From assembly GCA_934597535.1 (NCBI GenBank), contig CAKTRT010000006.1, forward strand, positions 1 through 48,540: DNA of 48,540 nt, in the 5' to 3' direction. The first letter of the stretch is position 1, and each line of letters opens with the position of its first letter. The notes beneath the pieces were generated by a model, which saw only the letters and a program-made list of their open reading frames with translations, was not told the DNA's origin and searched no databases. The position numbers were made by a program, and so were the translations under genes. This DNA comes from an uncultured Oscillospiraceae bacterium (lineage in GTDB: Bacteria > Bacillota > Clostridia > Oscillospirales > Oscillospiraceae). Positions 33,389 through 42,275 of the stretch are shown here, piece by piece.

Positions 33389-33421
33389 ATTTTGCATCAA
33401 ACTGACGAATGGATGTTTTTT

Positions 33422-34042
33422 ATGATCGGAGTTTACGACTACACCGTCATCGCGACCTACCTTTCGCTGCTGCTGGGGCTTGGCGGCATCTATGCCGCCG
33501 CGCAGGCAAAGCCGCTGTCCGCCATGCTGTGCCTGATGCTCTCCGGCCTGCTCGATGCCTTTGACGGGCGCATCGCCCGCACGAAGAAGAACCGCACGGA
33601 AACAGAAAAGCGCTTCGGCATCCAGATCGATTCGCTCAACGACCTTGTCTGCTTTGGCGTGCTGCCTGCCGCCATCGGCTGGTCCACCGGCTGCGGCGGG
33701 CTCTGGTTTCTTGCCACAATGTCGTTTTTTGTGCTTTGCGCGCTGATCCGTCTCGCCTACTTCAACGTGATGGAGGAGGAACGGCAGGAGCAAACCGATG
33801 CGCTGCGCCACTGTTATCTTGGCGTACCGGTGACGGCCAGCGCTTTTGTGATGCCGCTTTTCTATCTGCTGGCGCTGTATCTGGAGCTTGACCATGCCGT
33901 CTTCTACGCTGCGGGCACATTTTTGCTGGGCGTGCTGTACATCACGCCCCTGCACGTGAGAAAGCCGAAGCTCGGCGGCATTCTCGCCATGGCCGTGCTC
34001 GGTCTTGCCGAGCTGCTGGCTCTCATTCGCATCATGCTGTAA
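33422..34042 (+). CDS. CDP-alcohol phosphatidyltransferase (PssA-like)
   Basis: A 206-residue membrane protein with five or six hydrophobic segments. The catalytic motif is LLDAFDGRIARTKKNRTETEKRFGIQIDSLNDLV (residues about 42-75), with all acidic ligands of the DG-AR-G-D-D signature, but 12 residues instead of 8 between AR and G. It joins a CDP-diacylglycerol with an alcohol such as serine in phospholipid synthesis; phosphatidylserine synthase is the best guess. An ATG at 33413 is also possible; ribosome sites are weak for both. It ends at a bidirectional terminator. Confidence 0.82.
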   Translation: MIGVYDYTVIATYLSLLLGLGGIYAAAQAKPLSAMLCLMLSGLLDAFDGRIARTKKNRTETEKRFGIQIDSLNDLVCFGVLPAAIGWSTGCGGLWFLATMSFFVLCALIRLAYFNVMEEERQEQTDALRHCYLGVPVTASAFVMPLFYLLALYLELDHAVFYAAGTFLLGVLYITPLHVRKPKLGGILAMAVLGLAELLALIRIML

Positions 34043-34049
34043 AAAAGCT

Positions 34050-34076
34050 AAAAAGGCGGCCTAAGGCCGCCTTTTT
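34050..34076. terminator. Bidirectional terminator between pssA-like and spoIIQ-like genes
   Basis: Stem AAAAAGGCGGCC / GGCCGCCTTTTT (12 bp) with loop TAA, serving both convergent genes. Confidence 0.93.
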
Positions 34077-34822
34077 CAGTTCAGAAACTCCGCCGGATCG
34101 CAGGGAACGCCATCCTTTGTGACAGAAAAGTGCAGGTGCGGAGCGCTGGCAAATTCGGCGAGCGAGGTCGCACCCACCGCGCCGATGACTTCACCGGCAG
34201 AGACGTACTGCCCCTCCCCCACGGTCGGCACGCTCTGCAGATTTGCATACGTTGTCTCGTAGCCGCCATCGTGCGCGATGGTGACGCACGTGCCCATCAG
34301 ATCATCGGCGACGACCTGCGTGACCGTGCCGCTGCACGCGGCGATCACCTGCGTGCCGACCTCGGCGGCGATGTCTACGCCGTCGTGCGTGCGCCAGTCG
34401 CCCAGCGTTTCATTGTACCTCAGCTCGTCCATCGAAAAGGCGGCGAGCGTCTCCCCCACGAGCGGTGAGACGACCAGCCGCGGCGCGACCGGCAGCGCGT
34501 CCTCCTCCGCGGCGGGAACGGTGTCCTCCACACCGGTGGCCTCGTCCATTACGGTGATCTCCTCCGCCGGCTCAGGCGCGACCCAATCATCCTCGCTCGG
34601 ATCCGGCGTGATCGCAATGACCTCCGGCATCTGCGGCGTCTCGTCCTCCACCGGCAGCTCAAGCTGTGAGGAGACGTTCTCCGCATCCTTGTCCGTCGTA
34701 TCTTTCGGCAGCAGCGTCCAATAGCCCGCGACGGCCAGCGCCGTCACACCGAGGAACAGGGCTATGTATAAGCCCGTCCCGCCGAAGAAGTGCCGCTTTG
34801 CGCGGCCGTTCGATCCTGCCAT
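34076..34822 (-). CDS. spoIIQ: SpoIIQ-like M23 (LytM) peptidase
   Basis: A 248-residue bitopic protein. A membrane helix spans residues about 16-36, then an acidic linker (residues 40-110), then an M23 domain. The zinc ligands look complete: HDGVD (His146, Asp150) and HLHF (about residues 228-231). The block WRTHDGVDIAAEVGTQVIAACSGTVTQV with GTCVTIAHDGGYETTYANL resembles SpoIIQ, the forespore protein that binds SpoIIIAH across the engulfing membranes. Clostridial SpoIIQ usually keeps the metal site that B. subtilis lost. A plain wall endopeptidase is the alternative. The sigma-F-like promoter upstream favours SpoIIQ. GAAAGGATG precedes the ATG. Confidence 0.75.
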   Translation of the reverse strand: MAGSNGRAKRHFFGGTGLYIALFLGVTALAVAGYWTLLPKDTTDKDAENVSSQLELPVEDETPQMPEVIAITPDPSEDDWVAPEPAEEITVMDEATGVEDTVPAAEEDALPVAPRLVVSPLVGETLAAFSMDELRYNETLGDWRTHDGVDIAAEVGTQVIAACSGTVTQVVADDLMGTCVTIAHDGGYETTYANLQSVPTVGEGQYVSAGEVIGAVGATSLAEFASAPHLHFSVTKDGVPCDPAEFLN

Positions 34823-34869
34823 GTTTCATCCTTTCCGCCGCTTCGCGGCTCGTGCGAAAATTGCGAGCA

Positions 34870-34908
34870 AAAAAGCTCTGACGGTAGTGTGTACCGTCAG
34901 AGCTTTTT
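34870..34908 (-). terminator. Terminator after gpmI
   Basis: Stem of 17 bp, AAAAAGCTCTGACGGTA / TACCGTCAGAGCTTTTT, with a 5-nt loop (GTGTG), 24 bp past the gpmI stop. It ends the leftward glycolytic unit, and also contains most of the sigma-F-like promoter. Confidence 0.92.
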
Positions 34909-34914
34909 CTAAAC
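34885..34914 (-). promoter_or_regulatory. Possible sigma-F (or sigma-G) promoter of spoIIQ-like gene
   Basis: On the minus strand GTTTA (34910-34914), 15 bp, GTACACACTA (34885-34894). The -35 fits GYWTA and the -10 fits GGNNANAHTR except at the second base. It lies about 63 bp before the ATG and overlaps the gpmI terminator hairpin. Confidence 0.5.
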
Positions 34915-34931
34915 ATGGCAGATTCGATTTT

Positions 34932-36446
34932 TTAGCGGACGATCAGCGTCTTGCCGTCCATTTCCGCGGGCTGCTCAAGGCCCATCACGTCGAGGATCGT
35001 CGGCGCGATGTCGGCGAGGCGGCCCTCGCGCAGCTCGGTGCCCGCGCCGCAGAGGATGAAGGGCACCACATTCGTCGTGTGCGCGGTCATCGGGCTCTTG
35101 CCGTCGCTTTGCAGCATCTGCTCGGCGTTGCCGTGGTCGGCGGTGATCATCGCGATGCCGCCCATCTTGAGCGTCGCCTCCACGACCTGACCGACGCACT
35201 CGTCGACCGTTTCGACGGCCTTGACAGCCGCGTCGAAGACGCCCGTGTGGCCGACCATGTCGCAGTTGGCAAAGTTCAGAATGATGACGTCGTACTTGCC
35301 GGACTCGATGCGCTCGACGCACTTGCTCGCGACCTCGTAGGCGCTCATCTCGGGCTGGAGGTCGTAGGTCGCGACCTTCGGGGAGGCGACGAGCACGCGA
35401 TCCTCGCCGGGATACGGCTCTTCCACGCCGCCGTTGAAGAAGAACGTGACATGGGCGTACTTTTCGGTCTCGGCGATGCGCAGCTGCGTCATGCCCATCT
35501 TGCTGAGGTACTCGCCAAGGCCGTTTTTCACGCTGATGCGCGGGAAGGCGACGAGCACGTTCGGCATCGTGGCGTCGTACTCGGTGTTGCACACATAGGT
35601 CAGCGGGAAATACTCGCGCTTGAAGCCGTCGAACGCGGGGTCGACAAAAGCGCGCGTGATCTCGCGGGCGCGGTCGGGGCGGTAGTTGAAGAAGATGACC
35701 GAGTCGTTGTCGGAGATCATGCCGTCCTTGTCGCAGACGACCGGCTCGACGAATTCGTCCGTCACGCCGTTTTTGTAGCTCTCCTCAATGGCGTGGATCG
35801 GGTCGGGATCCTGCACGCCCTCGCCGTAAACGAGCGCGTCGTAAGCGTTCTCCAGGCGATCCCAGCGCTTGTCGCGATCCATCGCGTAATAGCGGCCCAT
35901 GACGGTCGCGATCTTGCCGACGCCGAGCTCACGGCACTTTTCCATGGTCTTTGCGACAAAGTCGCGGCCGGAGGTCGGGGGCGTGTCGCGCCCGTCGAGG
36001 AAGGCGTGGATATACACGCGCTTTAAGCCCTTGATGTGCGCCATCTTCAAAAGCGCATAGAGGTGGTCGAGCGTGGAGTGCACGCCGCCGTCGGAATGCA
36101 GACCGTAAAGATGCAGCGCCGAGCCTTTTGCAAGGCAGTCGTCCATCGCCTTGTTGTAGGCGGGGTTTTCGAAAAATGTGCCGTCCTCGATGGAACGGGT
36201 GATGCGCGGCAGATCCTGGAACACGACGCGGCCGCCGCCGATGTTGGTGTGACCGACCTCGCTGTTGCCCATCTGCCCGTCGGGCAGACCCACGTCAAGG
36301 CCGGAGGCCTTGAGCGTCGTGTGGGCATACTCGGAAAAAAGACCGTCGAGCACGGGGGTGTTGGCAGCGCGCACCGCGTTGCCGACGGTATCGTTGGACA
36401 GGCCGAAGCCGTCCATAATGATCAATGTGGTCGGAGCTTTATTCAT
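34932..36446 (-). CDS. gpmI: Phosphoglycerate mutase, cofactor-independent
   Basis: A 504-residue alkaline-phosphatase-superfamily enzyme that interconverts 3- and 2-phosphoglycerate with Mn2+. Motifs are [31 protein letters not shown] (the catalytic phosphoserine is in GNSEVGH, near residue 62), [34 protein letters not shown] and [10 protein letters not shown]. All metal-binding Asp and His motifs are present. It is the last gene of the pgk-tpiA-gpmI run, 22 bp after tpiA, with a strong terminator. Confidence 0.98.
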   Translation of the reverse strand: MNKAPTTLIIMDGFGLSNDTVGNAVRAANTPVLDGLFSEYAHTTLKASGLDVGLPDGQMGNSEVGHTNIGGGRVVFQDLPRITRSIEDGTFFENPAYNKAMDDCLAKGSALHLYGLHSDGGVHSTLDHLYALLKMAHIKGLKRVYIHAFLDGRDTPPTSGRDFVAKTMEKCRELGVGKIATVMGRYYAMDRDKRWDRLENAYDALVYGEGVQDPDPIHAIEESYKNGVTDEFVEPVVCDKDGMISDNDSVIFFNYRPDRAREITRAFVDPAFDGFKREYFPLTYVCNTEYDATMPNVLVAFPRISVKNGLGEYLSKMGMTQLRIAETEKYAHVTFFFNGGVEEPYPGEDRVLVASPKVATYDLQPEMSAYEVASKCVERIESGKYDVIILNFANCDMVGHTGVFDAAVKAVETVDECVGQVVEATLKMGGIAMITADHGNAEQMLQSDGKSPMTAHTTNVVPFILCGAGTELREGRLADIAPTILDVMGLEQPAEMDGKTLIVR

Positions 36447-36468
36447 AAGCTGCTCTCTCCTTTTCCTG

Positions 36469-37242
36469 TCAATCCTGGTTAGCGGCGTGAACGATCTCCA
36501 TCAGCGAATTGGGTTCGAGCGACGCGCCGCCGATCAATCCGCCGTCGATATCCTCGTGGGAGAGGAGCTCGCGCGCGTTTTCACTCTTCATCGAGCCGCC
36601 GTACTGAACGGTCACGCTGCGGGCGACGCGCGCGCCGTACTGTGCGCGGATCAGCGCGCGGATATAGGTGCAGACCTCGGCAGCCTGCTCGCCTGTAGCG
36701 GTTTTGCCCGTGCCGATCGCCCAGATGGGCTCATAGGCAATGACGCAGCGGCGCATCTGCTCGGCGCTCACACCGGCAAGGGCGCTCTTCACCTGAAGGG
36801 CGATGAGCTCCATCGTCACGCCCATCTCACGCTGATTCAGGCTCTCGCCCACACAAATGATGGGATTCAGGCCGGCGCTCAGCGCGGCATGTACTTTCTT
36901 GTTGACGATCTCATCGGTCTCGCCGAAGAGGGCGCGGCGCTCGCTGTGACCGACGATAACATAGCGCACGCCGAGATCGGCGAGCATATCGGCAGAAATT
37001 TCACCGGTGTAGGCGCCGCTCTTTTCAAAGTAAACGTTCTGCGCGCCCACGGCAATGCGGCTGTCCTTGAAAGCGCGCACGGCGGCACTCAGGTCGGCGG
37101 CGGGCACGCACACGACGATGTCGCACCACTTGGTCTTGGGAAGAATGGCCTTGAACTGTTCGGCAAAGGCCTTGGTCTCGCTGGGGGTCTTGTTCATTTT
37201 CCAGTTGCCTGCAATGATGGTTTTACGGTATCTGCGATTCAT
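36469..37242 (-). CDS. tpiA: Triosephosphate isomerase
   Basis: A 257-residue TIM of normal length. It has AGNWKMNKT (catalytic Lys near residue 13), [32 protein letters not shown] (catalytic His), [16 protein letters not shown] (catalytic Glu in YEP, phosphate loop) and [11 protein letters not shown]. It interconverts dihydroxyacetone phosphate and glyceraldehyde 3-phosphate. It sits between pgk (73-bp gap) and gpmI in one direction. Confidence 0.99.
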   Translation of the reverse strand: MNRRYRKTIIAGNWKMNKTPSETKAFAEQFKAILPKTKWCDIVVCVPAADLSAAVRAFKDSRIAVGAQNVYFEKSGAYTGEISADMLADLGVRYVIVGHSERRALFGETDEIVNKKVHAALSAGLNPIICVGESLNQREMGVTMELIALQVKSALAGVSAEQMRRCVIAYEPIWAIGTGKTATGEQAAEVCTYIRALIRAQYGARVARSVTVQYGGSMKSENARELLSHEDIDGGLIGGASLEPNSLMEIVHAANQD

Positions 37243-37315
37243 GGTGGGTCTTTTCTCCTGTTACTGTCTAAGTCTAAGATCTATGCGAATATTTGAAAAT
37301 CAATGATGATTTTTC

Positions 37316-38584
37316 TCACTTGTCTAGAAGGCAGGCAACGCCCGGAAGCTCCTTGCCTTCCAGGAACTCGAGCGACGCGCCGCCGCCGGTGGAGATGTGC
37401 GTGATCTTGTCGGCAAAGCCGAGCTGCTCGGCAGCCGCCGCGCTGTCGCCGCCGCCGATGATGGTGACCGCGCCGCTCTCGGCGAGCGCCTTGGCCATGG
37501 CCTTGGTGCCGGTTGCAAAGGCGGGGAACTCAAAAACGCCCATGGGGCCGTTCCAGACGATCGTGCCCGCGCCCTGCGTCGCTTTGCAGAAAAGTTCGAT
37601 GGTCTCAGGGCCGATGTCCATGCCCATCATATCGGCGGGAATGTGCATCGCGTCGACGACGTGGGGCTCTGCGTCGGCGGCAAACTCCGTCGCCGCGACG
37701 GTATCGACCGGCAGCAGGAGCTTGACGCCCTTCTGCTTTGCCTTTTCGATCATTTCGAGCGCGTAGGCGCACTTGTCTTCCTCGAGCAGGGACTTGCCGA
37801 TCTCGCCGCCCTGCGCCTTGGCGAACGTGTAGGCCATGCCGCCGCCGATGATGACGGTGTCGGCCTTGTCTAAAAGGTTGTTGATGACGGCGATCTTGTC
37901 GCTGACCTTTGCGCCGCCGAGCACGGCGACGAACGGGCGCTTGGGATCGTCGAGCGCCTTGCCCATGACCTCAAGCTCCTTGGCAACAAGAAAACCGGAT
38001 ACGGCGGGAAGATACGCCGCTACGCCCGCGGTGGAGGCGTGGGCGCGGTGCACCGTGCCGAACGCGTCGGACACATACAGCTCCGCCATGGAGGCGAGGG
38101 CCTTGGCAAGCGCGGGATCATTCTTCGTTTCGCCCGGCTCGAAGCGGGTATTTTCAAGCAGCATGATCTCGCCGCCCTTGAGCGCCGCAGCCTTGGCTCT
38201 CGCGTCCTCACCGACGACGTCGTGGGCGAAGATGACGGGCTTGCCCAAGAGCTTTGAAAGATGCTCCGCCACAGGGGCGAGCGTCAGCTTTTCAAGGGAC
38301 TTTTTCCACTTTTCCTCCGTGAGCGTTGCGGGATCCTTGCCCTTTTCCGTCTGCTTTTTGACCCACTTGTCGAACTTTGCTTCGGGCTTTCCGAGGTGAG
38401 AGCAGGCGATCACGGCCGCGCCGTGGTCGAGCAGGTACCGGATGGTCGGCAGCGCCGCCACGATACGCTTATCCGAAGTGATCGCGCCGGTCTCCTTGTC
38501 CTGGGGAACGTTGAAATCGCAGCGCAGCAGCACCTTCTTACCGCTCACGTTGACATCGCAAACCGTTTTCTTATTATAATTCAT
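37316..38584 (-). CDS. pgk: Phosphoglycerate kinase
   Basis: A 422-residue PGK, longer than the usual 390-400. It has [26 protein letters not shown], the [18 protein letters not shown] segment, [41 protein letters not shown] and [14 protein letters not shown]. It makes ATP from 1,3-bisphosphoglycerate. Between SHLGKP and LAPVAEHL there is an insertion of about 25 mostly charged residues ([15 protein letters not shown] onwards). GGAGG precedes the ATG. It heads the glycolytic run; I see no good sigma-A promoter, only a dyad at 38631-38646. Confidence 0.98.
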   Translation of the reverse strand: MNYNKKTVCDVNVSGKKVLLRCDFNVPQDKETGAITSDKRIVAALPTIRYLLDHGAAVIACSHLGKPEAKFDKWVKKQTEKGKDPATLTEEKWKKSLEKLTLAPVAEHLSKLLGKPVIFAHDVVGEDARAKAAALKGGEIMLLENTRFEPGETKNDPALAKALASMAELYVSDAFGTVHRAHASTAGVAAYLPAVSGFLVAKELEVMGKALDDPKRPFVAVLGGAKVSDKIAVINNLLDKADTVIIGGGMAYTFAKAQGGEIGKSLLEEDKCAYALEMIEKAKQKGVKLLLPVDTVAATEFAADAEPHVVDAMHIPADMMGMDIGPETIELFCKATQGAGTIVWNGPMGVFEFPAFATGTKAMAKALAESGAVTIIGGGDSAAAAEQLGFADKITHISTGGGASLEFLEGKELPGVACLLDK

Positions 38585-38648
38585 ATTGTTTCCTCCTCAT
38601 AATGTACACATACGATTTGGTTACTCATTTTGAAACGAAACCGTTTCC

Positions 38649-39143
38649 CTACGGAGTTTCCAGCATCTCTCCCTCATGCTTGAGTCCGGGAAAGTCCGTC
38701 TGCCGCAGCGCCTCATACGTCAGGATCGCCACAGAGTTGGAAAGGTTCAGGCTGCGCGCCTCCGCGCGCATCGGCAGGCGGATGCAGCGCTCATAGTGCG
38801 CCTTGCGGAAATCCTCCGGCAGGCCCGCGGTCTCCTTTCCGAAGAAGAGCCAGCAGCCGTCCTTGAATTCCGCCTGGCAGTAGTCCTGCGGGGCCTTGGT
38901 CGTGGCGAGCCAACAGTCGTTTTCCGCTTCGGGGTGTTTTGCAAAAAGGTCCGCCAGATTTTCATATACACTGATATCCACCAGATACCAGTAATCCAGT
39001 CCCGCGCGCTTGACGGCGCGGTCGGAAATGTCGAACCCGAGGGGCTTGATGAGATGCAGATGCGCCCCCGTCGCCGCGCAGGTGCGCGCGATATTGCCGC
39101 AGTTTTGCGGGATCTCCGGCTCGACGAGCACGATATTCAGCAT
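38649..39143 (-). CDS. trmL: tRNA (cytidine/uridine-34-2'-O)-methyltransferase TrmL
   Basis: A 164-residue SPOUT-family methyltransferase consisting only of the knotted domain. It has LVEPEIPQNCGNIARTCAATGAHLHLIKPLGF at the N terminus, LFFGKETAGLPEDF, and the knot motif IRLPMRAEARSLNLSNSVAILTYEALRQ. It methylates the 2'-hydroxyl of the wobble base in certain leucine tRNAs. ATG 39143 with GGAGGTG upstream is used; the frame extends to 39203 through its own promoter. pgk follows after 65 bp. Confidence 0.95.
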   Translation of the reverse strand: MLNIVLVEPEIPQNCGNIARTCAATGAHLHLIKPLGFDISDRAVKRAGLDYWYLVDISVYENLADLFAKHPEAENDCWLATTKAPQDYCQAEFKDGCWLFFGKETAGLPEDFRKAHYERCIRLPMRAEARSLNLSNSVAILTYEALRQTDFPGLKHEGEMLETP

Positions 39144-39174
39144 GACAGCACCTCCTCCACGCGAAAGTTTTATC

Positions 39175-39203
39175 ATTGTACCGCAAAAATATTGCGAATT
39201 CAA
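39175..39203 (-). promoter_or_regulatory. Sigma-A promoter of trmL
   Basis: On the minus strand TTGAAT (39198-39203), 17 bp, TACAAT (39175-39180), 32 bp before the ATG. It could also drive pgk-tpiA-gpmI, since no terminator separates trmL from pgk. Confidence 0.75.
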
Positions 39204-39312
39204 CCAAAAAAGCAGCCTTTTGAAACGAAATTTCTAAAATGTGAAAGTGAAGGCCGCGAATCAAAAAATTTTTGTTTTTTTTGTGAGAAAAGGTGGATTT
39301 TTCGGGCAGCTT

Positions 39313-39321
39313 TGCTATAAT
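39313..39321 (+). promoter_or_regulatory. Extended -10 promoter of glmU-prs
   Basis: TGCTATAAT, a perfect extended -10, 47 bp before the glmU ATG; the -35 area (GTGGAT) is weak, as is common with extended -10 promoters. Confidence 0.65.
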
Positions 39322-39367
39322 GACGTTAATACACTGCAAGTGAAGTGGAGAAGGGAGATGAACCCCA

Positions 39368-40507
39368 ATGGATCAGAAGCTGGCCGTTCTCTTTATGCCG
39401 GACGATATGACCCTGACAAAAGAAAAAACGCCGCTGATGCTCAGACCCATTTTGTTCTGCCCCATTCTCACGTGGATGGTCGAAGAACTGATGGGGCAAG
39501 GTGTCGAGCGGTTTTTCATTGTCTCTGACGTGCGCGCGCACGACATCATGCGCCCTTATATCCCCGAGCAGGCCGACGTCACCTATGTTGACGGGGCAAA
39601 GCATGGGGAGGAACTGCTGAAGCTCCTCAAGGGCGAAAAGGGCAGCGTGCTCATCGTCAACGGCGCGGTGCTGCCCGTGGGCGTGTTTTCCGGCGGCGCG
39701 GTCTACTCTGCGAAGGCCGCGGAGTGCTGCAAGGTACTCAAAGAGCACGGCGCATTTGCCGCCTTCCCCAAGGGGGCGGAGATCACGAAAGGCTTTCTTC
39801 CCGTGGGCGACGATGAGGAGATCCGGAGCGCCCAGGATATGTGCCGCCGCAAGATCGCCGACAAGCATTTTGCCGCGGGCGTTTCCATCATGGACCCCAA
39901 CAATACCTACATTGACCCCCGCGTCAAGATCGGCAGCGGCACGGTCATCCTGCCGGGCACGATCCTGCGCGGCAGGACGGTCATCGGGAAAAACTGCACC
40001 ATCGGCCCGAACACCATGATCCGCGACTGCGTGATCGGCGACGAGACAGAGGTCAACGCCTCGCAGCTCAATGAAAGCCGCGTCGGCAGCCACACGAACG
40101 TGGGGCCGTTTGCCTATGTGCGCCCGAATTCGACGATCGGCGACCATGTCAAGGTCGGCGACTTTGTCGAGATCAAAAACAGCGTCATCGGCAACGGCAC
40201 GAAGATCTCGCACCTGACCTACATCGGCGACAGCGACTGCGGCGAGCGCATCAACTTCGGCTGCGGCACGGTGACGACGAATTACGACGGCTTTAAAAAG
40301 TTCCGCTGCACGATCGGCGACGACGCCTTCATCGGCTGCAACACGAACCTTGTCGCGCCTGTGACTGTCGGCAGCGGCAGCTACATCGCCGCCGGCTCCA
40401 CCATCACTGACGAGGTGCCCGCCGATTCCCTCGCCATCGCGCGCGAGCGTCAGGTCAACAAGCCCGGCTGGGCCGAACAGTGGCGCGCCGCGCACGAGAA
40501 AAAGTAA
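39368..40507 (+). CDS. glmU: GlmU-like acetyltransferase with a degenerate N-terminal uridylyltransferase domain
   Basis: A 379-residue protein, about 75 shorter than normal GlmU (about 455). The C-terminal left-handed beta helix (from about residue 175) is complete: NVGPFAYVRPNSTIGDHVKVGDFVEIKNS, ISHLTYIGDSDCGERINFGCGTVTTNYDG with the catalytic His of the acetyltransferase, and IAAGSTITDEVPADSLAIAR. The N-terminal domain lacks the UTP-binding LAAGxGTRM...PK loop; its first residues read LAVLFMPDDMTLTKEKTPLMLRPILFCP. So it probably acetylates glucosamine 1-phosphate but cannot make UDP-GlcNAc. Position before prs is the classical glmU position. Confidence 0.85.
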   Translation: MDQKLAVLFMPDDMTLTKEKTPLMLRPILFCPILTWMVEELMGQGVERFFIVSDVRAHDIMRPYIPEQADVTYVDGAKHGEELLKLLKGEKGSVLIVNGAVLPVGVFSGGAVYSAKAAECCKVLKEHGAFAAFPKGAEITKGFLPVGDDEEIRSAQDMCRRKIADKHFAAGVSIMDPNNTYIDPRVKIGSGTVILPGTILRGRTVIGKNCTIGPNTMIRDCVIGDETEVNASQLNESRVGSHTNVGPFAYVRPNSTIGDHVKVGDFVEIKNSVIGNGTKISHLTYIGDSDCGERINFGCGTVTTNYDGFKKFRCTIGDDAFIGCNTNLVAPVTVGSGSYIAAGSTITDEVPADSLAIARERQVNKPGWAEQWRAAHEKK

Positions 40508-40545
40508 CTTCAGAAAATTTATAATAAACAGAGGAGTACATCAAC

Positions 40546-41514
40546 ATGATCTCTCACGGCAAGGACATCAAGATTTTCACCGGCAACGCAAACCCCAAAC
40601 TGGCAGCGGACATCTGCAAGATCATCGGCACCAAGCTCGGCGAGAGCGAGGTCAAGAGCTTCGCAGACGGCGAGGCCTCCGTCTCCCTGTACGAGACCGT
40701 GCGCGGCAGCGACGTGTTCCTCGTTCAGTCCACCTGCAAGCCCGTCAACGACAGTCTGATGGAGCTTCTGATCATGGTCGATGCCTGCCGCCGCGCTTCC
40801 GCCGGCCGCATCACCGCCGTCATGCCCTACTTCGGCTACGCCCGTCAGGACCGCAAGGCCAAGAGCCGCGACCCCATCTCCGCCAAGCTCGTGGCCAACA
40901 TGCTCGTCGCCGCAGGCGTTGACCGCGTGCTGACGATGGACCTGCACGCCAACCAGATCCAGGGCTTCTTTGATATTCCCGTGGACAACCTCTTTGGCAA
41001 CCCCATCTTTGTCGATTACTATGCCAAGAAGTTCGGCTCTGCTTGCGAGGATATGGTCGTCGTCTCCCCCGACGTCGGCTCCGTCGCCCGCGCCCGCACC
41101 TTCGCTCAGAAGCTGCACATGAATCTCGCCATCGTCGATAAGCGCCGCCAGAAGGCCAACCAGTGCGAGGTCATGAACGTCATCGGCGACGTTGAGGGCA
41201 AGGAGTGCATCCTCTTCGACGACATGGTCGACACCGCCGGTTCCCTCTGCAACGCGGCCAAGGCCATCGTTGAGGTCGGCGGCGCGAAGAAGGTCTACGC
41301 CTGCGCGTCCCACGGCGTTCTCTCCGGCCCCGCGCTCGAGCGCCTGGCCAACAGCAACATCGAGGAGCTCGCTCTGCTCGATACCATCCCCGCGCCTACC
41401 AATGAAGAGGAGCTCAAAAAGTCCCGCATCAAGTATCTGACCGTTGCGCCGATGTTCGCCGAGGCGATCGAGCGCACGTATCAGGAGATTTCGATTGCAA
41501 AGCTGTTTAACTAA
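40546..41514 (+). CDS. prs: Ribose-phosphate pyrophosphokinase
   Basis: A 322-residue class I PRPP synthetase. It has IFTGNANPKLAADICKIIG, FADGEASVSLYETVRGSDVFLVQSTCKPVND, MPYFGYARQDRKAKSRDPISAKLVANML, the metal motif LTMDLHANQIQGFFDIPVDNLF, and the PRPP loop CILFDDMVDTAGSLCNAA. It makes PRPP for nucleotide, histidine and NAD synthesis. It follows glmU by 38 bp with GAGGAG before the ATG. In Bacillus the next genes are ctc and spoVC (pth); here ctc is missing and a long repeat stands before pth. Confidence 0.98.
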   Translation: MISHGKDIKIFTGNANPKLAADICKIIGTKLGESEVKSFADGEASVSLYETVRGSDVFLVQSTCKPVNDSLMELLIMVDACRRASAGRITAVMPYFGYARQDRKAKSRDPISAKLVANMLVAAGVDRVLTMDLHANQIQGFFDIPVDNLFGNPIFVDYYAKKFGSACEDMVVVSPDVGSVARARTFAQKLHMNLAIVDKRRQKANQCEVMNVIGDVEGKECILFDDMVDTAGSLCNAAKAIVEVGGAKKVYACASHGVLSGPALERLANSNIEELALLDTIPAPTNEEELKKSRIKYLTVAPMFAEAIERTYQEISIAKLFN

Positions 41515-41573
41515 AACCCGTTTAGGAATTAGTTAAATAACTTTGCTGTTATGACCCGCTGCGCAGGAGTAAT

Positions 41574-42230
41574 ATGCCGCGCGTTGCGCGGCGGGAAAAC
41601 TCCCGCACCGTGCGGAAGTGCGCCAAAAGGGGGTATTCTCTTCTCGAAGAGAATACCCCCTTTGGAACCCCAAAAGAAATGCAAGGGGTCTTCCCCCTCG
41701 ACCCCGCACATTGGCAGTTTAGGGCTTGAAGGACTGCACGCGCTGCGCAATGTAAGTGCGGTGTACATGGCTTCGCCATGAATCCCTGCGAATCGTTACC
41801 GATCGCAACCGCGCCTTACTATCGCGAGGCGCGAGCGACGTTGCCTCGGCGGCAGACTGCGTGCGAAATAGCGGCATTGCTGCGCTTGCCGCATTGCTGG
41901 GTACTCTGGTAGACAGAAATTAGTCTGCACTTCTACAAGATCAGCAGAGCGGCACCCGCAAGGGGTGTACCGCATCCGTAAGGCGGCAAAGCCGCCAACG
42001 GCTGCGCAACAGCGGATAGTAGAAGCAAATCAAATCGTGTAGCAGGAATCAACGCGGCTCCGCCGCGCGCAGGCATTTCCATTCCGGAGGCAAAAGTCTT
42101 ATTCAAACCTGAAGCTGCCAAGCTAACGCCTTTCTTTTGGACGGTCACCGCCCGTTTTCTTTCCACGGAAAGAAAATGGGGGTCGCATCACGCGGCACAT
42201 GTGCCGCATCTCCCTTCGCACCTGTGCGAA
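41574..42230 (-). repeat. Structured intergenic repeat family 1, copy 2 (prs-pth), inverted
   Basis: Second copy of the 22656-23330 element, reading on the minus strand, in a 761-bp gap. Counterpart hairpins: GCCGCGC-GTT-GCGCGGC at 41576-41592; 41603-41615; the 17-bp stem at 41626-41663; 41682-41700; GCGGTAC/GTGCCGC type around 41950-41975; GGCGGC-AAA-GCCGCC at 41982-41996; GCGGCTCCGCCGC near 42053; the TTTTCTTTCC stem at 42151-42180; GCGGCAC-AT-GTGCCGC at 42192-42207; TTCGCAC-CT-GTGCGAA at 42215-42230. 41515-41573 shows nothing I can name. A further hairpin, GCGCCC-TCAC-GGGCGC (42240-42255), precedes the pth ribosome site. Confidence 0.85.
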
Positions 42231-42275
42231 AAAGCATCCGCGCCCTCACGGGCGCAAGAAGTGAGGAACATTTTC

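Noticed and set aside
41933..42166. A 77-residue minus-strand frame in the second repeat copy
   Set aside because: Its stop is not shared with copy 1 and it has no ribosome site; treated as a by-product of the repeat.
41574..42230. Remnant of an insertion sequence
   Set aside because: No transposase fragment, no terminal inverted repeats matching each other and no visible target duplication, so a classical IS is not supported.
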